Shown in pieces: positions 8,809 to 15,995 of a stretch of 64,000 bases of DNA. The stretch is from contig NZ_WGNY01000003.1 in NCBI RefSeq assembly GCF_016124325.1, forward strand, positions 1 through 64,000, written 5' to 3'. The number at the start of each line of letters is the position of its first letter. Position 1 is the first letter of the stretch. The stretch is from Phenylobacterium sp. GTDB taxonomy: Bacteria > Pseudomonadota > Alphaproteobacteria > Caulobacterales > Caulobacteraceae. The notes beneath the pieces are model-generated. The model was not told where the DNA came from, did not search any database, and saw nothing but the letters and a program-made list of their open reading frames with translations. Both the position numbers and the translations under genes were made by a program.

Positions 8809-10293
8809 ATGGCCCATACCTTTCGACTAGTGCGGGCCGGCGGTGGAGCGGACGGTAGCGGATTGCAATCGGCGGGCAATCTTCCTCCAACGGTCACCTT
8901 CTCTGATCCGAACACACCGGGTGGGTCTGAATGCAACTATTCAATTATCATTGGGAACAATGGATCGGGAAAGAGCCGTCTGCTCGGAAAAATCGCGAGC
9001 GACTTAGTGAGTATGTACCGCGGCGGCTCAGGGCGCGAGCGCTATGCTCGACTTGATTGTCTTGAATACCTTTGCGATGGGACCCGCGTTGCTCTGCGTG
9101 GACGCCCGATTGAATCACTGACGCTCGAAAATCTGGAGGCGCCGACGCCGCTCCCCACTCGGGTGATCGCCGTCGCGCTCACTCCAGTCGACAAATTTCC
9201 GCTGGAGCCGTCTAGCGACGGCGACGACATCCCACTCGGGGATATCCAGCAACTCCGCGACGGCGTGTCCTTCTACCACTACATCGGCATGCGCGACCGC
9301 ACGAACCGCGCCTCAGTTGTGGCCCTGCTCTACCGCGCCTTGGAAGGGCTGGGAGGCCAGCGAAGCGCCGCCGAGGCTGTTCGGCTGCGCGGTGTGTTCG
9401 AATTGTTGGGATACGAGCCCCGCATCCGGGCAAGGCTCAAGGCCACTATTGGGCGTGATGTGCAAGCCTTCCTGCAGGGCGGTGTCGACCTGGATAAGGC
9501 CAAGGATGACGATACGAGGCTTCTGAAGCGTCTCCGGAACGTCGTAAGGTCCGGCGCCCTCAGCGAGGCCTGGCTGCGCGAGATGCTCGCCGGCGTCACG
9601 CCGTTCTTGGCCAAGCAAGGTCTGGAGCTTGATCTGCGGTTCGGAAATGGGGCGCCGGCTTTGCCATTCGACGGCGAAGCATTGCGACTGCTCCGCCGCC
9701 TTGGCGCGCTTACTCTGTCGTCGATTGATGTCTGGAGGTCTGACGGAACCCGCCACGATTTGCGTGAGGCGAGCTCTGGCGAGATCAGCATCCTAACGGT
9801 CTTTCTGTCCATCGCTGCCCACCTTCGCGATGGAAGCCTCGTCCTGGTGGATGAACCGGAGACGAGCCTGCACCCGGAGTGGCAGAGCAAATATGTCCAC
9901 CTAATGCGCGAGGTATTCGCAACCTACTCGGGCTGCCATTTCATTCTTAGCACCCACAGCCCCCTCATCGTCGCCGACCTACCAGAAGGGTCATGGGTAT
10001 ACTCGATGGACCGCGCCAGCAGCGTGTCGACCAATGAATTGCTCGGTCGTTCACCGGACTACGTGATGGCCAAGGCCTTCGACGTCATCAGCCCGACCAA
10101 CTACTACCTGCGCGACGTGCTTGCCGAGGCCCTACGGCTGGTGGGCGAGCGGCAGATTCGGAGCCCGGAGTTTGACGCCAAGCTCTCCGAACTAGTCCGG
10201 CTTGCCGGCAATATGGACGGCGGGGAGCAGATCAAGGAGATCGTCAAGGACCTACAGGTCGCCAAGGATGAGCTGGCGACCGATGGCGATTAA
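8809..10293 (+). CDS. AAA family ATPase (AAA_21-like), Septu PtuA-like
   Basis: Walker A IIGNNGSGKSRLLG; signature EASSGEISILTVFLS; Walker B LVLVDEPETSLHPEW; ILSTHSPLIVAD. Followed by an overlapping HNH gene. Confidence 0.8.
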   Translation: MAHTFRLVRAGGGADGSGLQSAGNLPPTVTFSDPNTPGGSECNYSIIIGNNGSGKSRLLGKIASDLVSMYRGGSGRERYARLDCLEYLCDGTRVALRGRPIESLTLENLEAPTPLPTRVIAVALTPVDKFPLEPSSDGDDIPLGDIQQLRDGVSFYHYIGMRDRTNRASVVALLYRALEGLGGQRSAAEAVRLRGVFELLGYEPRIRARLKATIGRDVQAFLQGGVDLDKAKDDDTRLLKRLRNVVRSGALSEAWLREMLAGVTPFLAKQGLELDLRFGNGAPALPFDGEALRLLRRLGALTLSSIDVWRSDGTRHDLREASSGEISILTVFLSIAAHLRDGSLVLVDEPETSLHPEWQSKYVHLMREVFATYSGCHFILSTHSPLIVADLPEGSWVYSMDRASSVSTNELLGRSPDYVMAKAFDVISPTNYYLRDVLAEALRLVGERQIRSPEFDAKLSELVRLAGNMDGGEQIKEIVKDLQVAKDELATDGD

Positions 10294-10906
10294 TCCCATC
10301 GTTTTCACCGTCGAAGAGCTTGCTCAGATAAAAGCTGTCCGCGATCAGGGCGGCGGCTGGGACAGCGACGACCTCAATGCCATCAGGTCTCGGATCAAGC
10401 AGTTTTACCTGCAGGGCCAGCAGTTCAAATGCTGCTACTGCCGTCGAGAAAATGTGGTCCAGCACGGACGCGCATGGGACGTCGAGCACATCATTTCCCG
10501 GAAGGCCAACGCGGCCTTCATGTTCGAGCCAGAGAACCTCGCCGTGGCTTGCATCGACTGCAACCTGGCGAAATTGGACGCCAACATTCTAGCGCGGCCG
10601 AGGGTTCGGTTTCCTCGCGCGTCCGACGCGTACACCATCGTGCATCCCCACTTCGACGACTGGGACGCCCACTTTCTTTTGATCGGAGTGCTCTACAACC
10701 CCCTCTCTGCGAAGGGTGCTGAGACCATCAAGATTTGCAAGCTCTGGAGGTTCTACAACCTCGTTGGTTCTGATGCCCTTTTCAACGAGGATGGTCGGTA
10801 TGTCCGGCTGGCGGAACAGGTGCTCTTCGCCAAAACGGCCGCGGAGGCAGAGCCTGCAGTTCTGGCCATGCGTGAAATGATCCAAGAAGCGAAGGACGAT
10901 GCCTGA
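10283..10906 (+). CDS. HNH endonuclease, Septu PtuB-like
   Basis: FKCCYCRRENV...WDVEHIISRKANAAFMFEPENLAVACIDCNLAKLD (zinc-binding HNH). ATG overlaps the ATPase 3' end by 11 bp. Confidence 0.8.
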   Translation: MAINPIVFTVEELAQIKAVRDQGGGWDSDDLNAIRSRIKQFYLQGQQFKCCYCRRENVVQHGRAWDVEHIISRKANAAFMFEPENLAVACIDCNLAKLDANILARPRVRFPRASDAYTIVHPHFDDWDAHFLLIGVLYNPLSAKGAETIKICKLWRFYNLVGSDALFNEDGRYVRLAEQVLFAKTAAEAEPAVLAMREMIQEAKDDA

Positions 10907-10921
10907 TGGCGAACTCTAGGT

Positions 10922-11485
10922 CTATCGCCTCTGGCTGCTGGCCAGTGCACAGCCAGCGAAGCGGTGCAGGTCGAAATTGGTCCGCCCGAACAAGCGGCCA
11001 AGGCCAGGGTTGATGACGTCGAGGCCGAGCCCGGCGGTCTCAGCGATCGAGAGAATGAAAGCCGGTTCCGCGGTGCCAATGTAGAAGGCAACGTAAGGAA
11101 ACGCCGCGACGTGATCGCCGCCGAACCCGCCCGCATTGCAGCTGGCAACCGGGACCGCGCCCAGAGCTGATAGAGCGAGTGTGGCGGCAGCCGTGCCAAG
11201 GTCGAGGTCCCAGATCGCGTCGAGTTCGTCGAGGGCGTCGGCACGCTCTTCGTCGAACCGCTCTGCTTCTTGATCCCGGTCGACGGCGGCGGCAAAGCGC
11301 TCGAAGAGCGCCGTTTCCCGCTGGAGGACGTCGGCGACGTTATCCCAGGTGAAGCCCCTCAAATCGCGGTACTGCAGGTTACCCGCGAGGCAGTCCTCCT
11401 CTCCATTTTCGAGTTCCTCGGTACTAGGGTTGATCAGCTCCGCGGCGGGGAAATTGCGGACCAGCTCAACGGCGTAGGTTTCCAT
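10922..11485 (-). CDS. uncharacterised protein in defence-like island
   Basis: ORF METYAVELVRNFPAAELINPSTEELENGEEDCLAGNLQYRDLRGFTWDNVADVLQRETALFERFAAAVDRDQ...VASCNAGGFGGDHVAAFPYVAFYIGTAEPAFIL...; alternative start at 11569. Confidence 0.6.
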   Translation of the reverse strand: METYAVELVRNFPAAELINPSTEELENGEEDCLAGNLQYRDLRGFTWDNVADVLQRETALFERFAAAVDRDQEAERFDEERADALDELDAIWDLDLGTAAATLALSALGAVPVASCNAGGFGGDHVAAFPYVAFYIGTAEPAFILSIAETAGLGLDVINPGLGRLFGRTNFDLHRFAGCALASSQRR

Positions 11486-11498
11486 CGGATATTGGAGG

Positions 11499-11532
11499 TT
11501 GACTTTGCAGGAGATTGGAACAAAATAAGAAC
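11499..11532 (+). promoter_or_regulatory. candidate promoter with LexA-type box GAAC-AAAATAA-GAAC
   Basis: TTGACT 11499-11504, 16-bp spacer, CAAAAT 11521-11526. The GAAC-N7-GAAC direct repeat (11518-11532) covers the -10-like hexamer. Confidence 0.45.
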
Positions 11533-11549
11533 TGTACCTGGCGTCGGCG

Positions 11550-11568
11550 TGGCGCCACTCTGGCGCCA
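11550..11568. promoter_or_regulatory. tandem palindromes TGGCGCCA-CTC-TGGCGCCA, candidate RHH operator
   Basis: Two identical 8-bp palindromes with 11-bp centre-to-centre spacing, ending in the first base of the RHH start codon. Confidence 0.5.
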
Positions 11569-11777
11569 TGTTGGCCGATTCGAAAACCGCCACCGTCAGG
11601 TCGCTAGACCGCATCAATCTACGCCTGCCGGCGGAAACGTTTGAGGCGATCGACGCCGCTCGGGCAACACGACCAGGTGCCGTTTCTCGTAACACTTGGA
11701 TAACCGAAGCAATAGAAGAGAAGCTGGCGAGAGATCGCCTGCGTCGCACGCAAGGGGAAGGCGGCGAACATGCCTAG
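11568..11777 (+). CDS. ribbon-helix-helix (CopG/Arc-like) regulator
   Basis: RSLDRINLRLPAETFEAIDAARATRPGAVSRNTWITEAIEEKLAR is an RHH-type motif; its 3' end overlaps the methyltransferase start. Confidence 0.7.
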   Translation: MLADSKTATVRSLDRINLRLPAETFEAIDAARATRPGAVSRNTWITEAIEEKLARDRLRRTQGEGGEHA

Positions 11778-12933
11778 CTTTTACGAGTTCTTCGCTGGCG
11801 GCGGGATGGCCCGCGCTGGCCTGGGGTCGGAGTGGACCTGCTTGTTCGCCAACGACTTCGACCCCAAAAAAGGCATGACCTACCAAAGAAACTGGGGGAC
11901 CGGCGGCGAATTGTTGATCGGCGACGTCGGCCAGATCAAAGCCGCCGCGCTCCCGGGCATGGCTGATCTCGTGTGGGGATCGTTCCCTTGCCAGGACCTC
12001 TCCCTCGCAGGGGGCGGTGCCGGCCTCAAGGGCGAGCGGTCAGGAACCTTCTATCCCTTCTGGGACGTCGTGACCGGACTGATCAAGGACAATCGGGCGC
12101 CCAAGATCATCGCGCTGGAGAACGTCCTTGGTACCTTGACCTCTCATGGCGGTCGAGACTTCGAGGCGATCTGCCGGACCTTTGCGGAGGCGAACTACCG
12201 CTTCGGTGCGCTGGTGATCAACGCGTCGCAGTTCCTTCCTCACTCTAGACCGCGTCTGTTCGTAGTCGGTGTGCATGAGAGCGTCGCCGTCGATCCAGGG
12301 CTTGTGTCTCCCGGACCGATCGAGCCGTTCCACACACCAGCCCTGCAGCGGGCAATGGACCGTGTCGGGGCTGAGACCCTGCAGTCGATGGTTTGGTGGA
12401 ACATCCCGTCGCCGCCCTGGCGGAACTCGACTTTCGCGGACTTTATCGAAGAGCATCCCACGAGCGTCGAGTGGCACACGGAAGCCAAGCGCGATCAGAT
12501 CGTGAGCATGATGTCGGCCGTCAACTTGGCCAAGCTGGAGGCGGCGAAGCGCGCCGGCCGCCGCATGGTGGGCGGCGTGTATCGCCGCACCCGCTTCGAT
12601 GAGCGCGGCAACAAGGTGCAACGTGCCGAGGTTCGCTTTGATGATGTGGCGGGCTGCCTACGCACCCCGGCTGGCGGTTCGAGCCGCCAAGTCATCATGG
12701 TGGTAGACGGTGAGCGCGTGCGTACGCGCCTGATTTCGGCGCGAGAGACCGCCCGCCTGATGGGCTTGGACGACAGCTACGTTTTGCCCAAGAACTACAA
12801 CGAGGCCTATCACCTCACCGGCGATGGCGTGGCAGTTCCGGTTGTCCGACACCTAGCGGCGCATCTGTTCGAGCCTCTGTTGGGTGATCAAGCGTCGAAG
12901 AAGGGTCGGGCGCGATCCGCGCGACGTGCCTGA
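11770..12933 (+). CDS. DNA (cytosine-5-)-methyltransferase
   Basis: Motif I FYEFFAGGGMARAGLG; motif IV GSFPCQDLSLAG; motif VI ALENVLG; motif VIII SRPRLFVVGV; C-terminal GDGVAVPVVRHLA. Confidence 0.92.
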   Translation: MPSFYEFFAGGGMARAGLGSEWTCLFANDFDPKKGMTYQRNWGTGGELLIGDVGQIKAAALPGMADLVWGSFPCQDLSLAGGGAGLKGERSGTFYPFWDVVTGLIKDNRAPKIIALENVLGTLTSHGGRDFEAICRTFAEANYRFGALVINASQFLPHSRPRLFVVGVHESVAVDPGLVSPGPIEPFHTPALQRAMDRVGAETLQSMVWWNIPSPPWRNSTFADFIEEHPTSVEWHTEAKRDQIVSMMSAVNLAKLEAAKRAGRRMVGGVYRRTRFDERGNKVQRAEVRFDDVAGCLRTPAGGSSRQVIMVVDGERVRTRLISARETARLMGLDDSYVLPKNYNEAYHLTGDGVAVPVVRHLAAHLFEPLLGDQASKKGRARSARRA

Positions 12934-13663
12934 ACCCGGACCGCTTTTCGGCCGCGACCCCGACGCGACGAACGTTCCGCCGTTCGAGACCGCCGATCTT
13001 CGTGCGAATCTCGCGAGGTTCCTTGAAACGCCCTTTGCGGTGGGCCACGCGGCGCCCATGCCAGTGGGGAACTTCCGCTGGGGCGTCTACGCCTTCTTCG
13101 ACTACGATGGTGAACCGATCTACGTCGGCCAAACCAACGAGCGTCTACGCTCGCGCATTCGCCGCCACCTGACGAACCAGCGGACCGATGCTGTGGCCAT
13201 GTCGGTGCTGGACCCGTTCGAGGTCTTCGAGATCGAAGTGTGGCCGATGGCGGATCTGCAGAACGCGCCGAGGACGGACGCAACGGCGCGCCGTCGGCTC
13301 GATGCCCTTGAGCGGCTGATCACAGCTCAGGCCATCGAGAACTCTCAATTCAAGGCCATCTTGAATGAGAAGGACCCGCCTCGCGGCTCGGTAACGGTCG
13401 AGGCACCGCCGTCGTTACGGGCGCGGATCGTCTCGGATCGCGTCTTCGAAATCCGTTCGCATCCCGATTTCCGCTTGGCGCGGCGCTCGCTGATCCTGTC
13501 GCGGCTGGCGCAGGTAATTTCGGAGCGGAAGGTTCAGGGTGGTTTGCGTCGTGTGCTCCTTACTCAAGCCAAGCGTCTTCAGTGGCTGGCATCGCGCCGA
13601 TACGAAGCCCTCGGCGGCGCCGCTTCCGTCTCGACGGAAGCGGACGAGGACGCCGAAGGCTGA
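12884..13663 (+). CDS. GIY-YIG nuclease family protein, putative restriction endonuclease
   Basis: GVYAFFDYDGEPIYVGQTNERLRSRIRRHLTNQR (GIY...YIG, R, H), downstream E (LDALERLIT) and N (AIENSQFKAILN). GTG start, overlaps the methyltransferase by 50 bp. Confidence 0.75.
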   Translation: MIKRRRRVGRDPRDVPEPGPLFGRDPDATNVPPFETADLRANLARFLETPFAVGHAAPMPVGNFRWGVYAFFDYDGEPIYVGQTNERLRSRIRRHLTNQRTDAVAMSVLDPFEVFEIEVWPMADLQNAPRTDATARRRLDALERLITAQAIENSQFKAILNEKDPPRGSVTVEAPPSLRARIVSDRVFEIRSHPDFRLARRSLILSRLAQVISERKVQGGLRRVLLTQAKRLQWLASRRYEALGGAASVSTEADEDAEG

Positions 13664-13855
13664 GCCGTTGGAGACTGGCCGTTGCGGGAAGGTCTGGAAT
13701 GTGGATCGGACCCGAATTCCCCTCATGGCGCGTCTCAGACTCCGCGATCGGGCCCGCTGAACGCCGCAGTCGAACGCCGGCCGCGATCCCCGCGCCGCCC
13801 CTCTCCCGGCCTCCCGGCCTCTCCCCTCTCGCTGCGCGGGGGGAGGGGAGGCGGC

Positions 13856-14746
13856 CTACCGCGCGGCGATCTGGAGGAAGGCGCGGGCGGCGGCGAAGTC
13901 GCCGACTTCGACATAGGCGGTGCGGACCTTGTCGCCGGGGAACAGGAACTCCACCGCCACGCCTTCGCGCGGGTCGAGGTCGGCCAGGGCCTGGGCGGCG
14001 GCGGCGGGGAAGCGGAAGGCCCAGCCGTCCTCGGCGCCCTTGGGCAGCAGTTCGGCGTCGGCCGGGGTGCGCGCCTCGGCCAGGAAGCCGCGGGTCGCCG
14101 AGCGCGGGGGGAGCTTGCGGCTAAGCGGGGCGTCGGCGGCGAGGCCGAGATAGGGGCCGAGCGTGCGGGCCTCGTCGCGCAGCACGAGGCGCGCGGCGTA
14201 GGGAGTCTGGCCGTCGGCGAAGGCGGCCACGGCGACCAGGCCGCTGGCGCCCTCGCGGCCCGCCAGGCCGAAGGTCATGTGATCGGGCCCGAAGATGACG
14301 TCCTGGGCCACCCGCCAGCGCGTGGCGCGGCCCACGCCGCGGTCGGCGCGCCAGTCGGCGACGTCGCCGGGCCAGGTCATGCGGGTGACGCGCTGGAACC
14401 CGGCGAAGGCGTCCTGGACCCGGGCGGCGGCCTGGGCGAGATCGCGGCCGTGACAGTCGAGGCGGGCGGCCTGGGCCTGGGCCCGGCGCTCCAGCGCCGC
14501 GAGGTCCTTGGGCTCGACGCCTGCGCGCAGAGCCGCGCCGCGCGCCTGCGCCGCCCCGGCGGCCAGGGCGGCCGACAGCTCGGGCGTGAACAGGCGGCAG
14601 CGGCCGTCGGCCGCGCTCATCATCGTGCGCTCGAAGTACAGGTCCGCCGGCTGCGCCGCAGCCGGAGCGGGCGCAACCAGCAAGGCGGCGCCGAACAACC
14701 CCATCCATCGAGACGCCCGAGGCGCGCTTCTGCGCGGTCTCGTCAT
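13856..14746 (-). CDS. hypothetical exported protein
   Basis: Signal-peptide-like [33 protein letters not shown]; long coding frame. Confidence 0.65.
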   Translation of the reverse strand: MTRPRRSAPRASRWMGLFGAALLVAPAPAAAQPADLYFERTMMSAADGRCRLFTPELSAALAAGAAQARGAALRAGVEPKDLAALERRAQAQAARLDCHGRDLAQAAARVQDAFAGFQRVTRMTWPGDVADWRADRGVGRATRWRVAQDVIFGPDHMTFGLAGREGASGLVAVAAFADGQTPYAARLVLRDEARTLGPYLGLAADAPLSRKLPPRSATRGFLAEARTPADAELLPKGAEDGWAFRFPAAAAQALADLDPREGVAVEFLFPGDKVRTAYVEVGDFAAARAFLQIAAR

Positions 14747-14854
14747 GCGTCCACCATCTCGCGCGGCCTTTGCGGCCGTCTCACGGGCAAGCTTTACCGG
14801 CTTAGTGTTGAACCAAGGTTGACGGGGCGGGCCGGCTCCGCATGCTCCGCGCGC

Positions 14855-15187
14855 ATGCTGCTCTCCACCGACATCTGGGTCGGCGCCCTGATCCGCCGCG
14901 CCGAACTGGGCGGCGGCTTCGCCGTGGTCGCGCGCAAGGGCGATCCGCGGGCGGGCGCGGTGCTGGTCAAGGTGCTGAACCGCTCGGACGGGACGGCCCG
15001 GCTGCTGGCCGAGGCCACGCGGGGCGACGGCGAGCGCATCTGGATGGAGCCGGCCGCCAGCCGCGAGGAGCCGGACCTGGACCGCTACATCGAGCGCGCC
15101 GCGCGCATCGATCCCGACGTCTGGGTGGTCGAGATCGAGGATCGCCAGGGCCGGCACTTCCTCGTCGAACCGGTCGAGAAGGCCTAG
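14855..15187 (+). CDS. DUF1491-like protein
   Basis: MLLSTDIWVGALIRRAELGGGFAVVARKGDPRAGAVLVKVL...; resembles small DUF1491 proteins. Confidence 0.7.
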   Translation: MLLSTDIWVGALIRRAELGGGFAVVARKGDPRAGAVLVKVLNRSDGTARLLAEATRGDGERIWMEPAASREEPDLDRYIERAARIDPDVWVVEIEDRQGRHFLVEPVEKA

Positions 15188-15191
15188 GCGC

Positions 15192-15905
15192 GTGACGGCC
15201 GGGACCCGGCGTTGGGCCCTCGCGGGCCTGCTGGCCGCCGCCGCGCTGGCGGCCGTGGGCCTGGGCCTCTGGCAGGTGAGCCGGGCGCGGTGCTTCGCCC
15301 TGACCGGGCCGGTGGTCTGCCGGGTGGAAACGTCGGCCCCGCTGGTGGCGCTGACCTTCGACGACGGGCCGACGCCGACGGGCGTCGAGGCCGTCCTGCC
15401 GGTGCTGGAAGCGAAGGGCGCGCGCGCCACCTTCTTCCTGATCGGCGAGGACGTGGCGAAGCATCCCGAGCTGGCGGCGCGGCTGCTGGCCGCGGGCCAG
15501 GAGGTGGGCGACCACAGCTATACCCACCGCCGGATGGTCGGCCGGCCGTCGGCGTTCTACGACCGCGAGATCGGCGACACCGAGGCGCTGCTGCGCAAGG
15601 CCGGGGCGGCGTCGGGCCTGTTCCGCCCGCCCTACGGCAAGAAGCTGTTCGGCCTGCCGCTGGCGGCGCGCCGCCACGGCCTGAAGATCGTCATGTGGGA
15701 CGTGGAGGACCCCGCGACCTCGGACCCGAAGGCCTTCGCCGGCCAGGTGGTGGCCCAGGCGCGGCCGGGCTCGATCATCCTGGTCCATGCCATGTACGCG
15801 TCCAACGCCACGGCCCGCGCGGCCCTGCCGATGATCCTGGACGGGCTCGACGCCAAGGGCCTCAGGGCGGTCAGCGTCGGGGAGCTTCTGGCCCAAGCCC
15901 GATAG
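15192..15905 (+). CDS. polysaccharide deacetylase family protein (NodB domain)
   Basis: LTFDDGPTPTGVEAVLPVLEAKGARATFFLIGEDVAKHPELA...GDHSYTHRRM...FRPPYGKK. Confidence 0.92.
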   Translation: MTAGTRRWALAGLLAAAALAAVGLGLWQVSRARCFALTGPVVCRVETSAPLVALTFDDGPTPTGVEAVLPVLEAKGARATFFLIGEDVAKHPELAARLLAAGQEVGDHSYTHRRMVGRPSAFYDREIGDTEALLRKAGAASGLFRPPYGKKLFGLPLAARRHGLKIVMWDVEDPATSDPKAFAGQVVAQARPGSIILVHAMYASNATARAALPMILDGLDAKGLRAVSVGELLAQAR

Positions 15906-15964
15906 GCGCAAGCGGGCGCAGGCTTGCCGTTGCGGCAGTCTGGCCAACCGAGCGCCTATTACCT

Positions 15965-15976
15965 AAACAGCTGTTT
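15965..15976. promoter_or_regulatory. 12-bp palindrome AAACAGCTGTTT upstream of LLM oxidoreductase
   Basis: Perfect palindrome 20 bp upstream of ATG 15996. Confidence 0.3.
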
Positions 15977-15995
15977 GAAGCTCCGGGAGGCCCTG

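Noticed and set aside
8760-8809. tRNA-like arms (TCAGC-CTCGTAA-GCTGA anticodon-type arm and a GGTTCGATC T-loop-like segment) upstream of the ATPase gene
   Set aside because: No matching D-arm or acceptor stem, T-stem has a mismatch and the variable region is wrong; at most a degenerate fragment, possibly an old insertion site.
8640-10906. Retron hypothesis for the ATPase/HNH pair
   Set aside because: No reverse transcriptase ORF and no convincing msr/msd-like structure nearby.
8640-13680. Island as an intact prophage or transposon
   Set aside because: No integrase, transposase, phage structural genes or obvious flanking direct repeats are visible.
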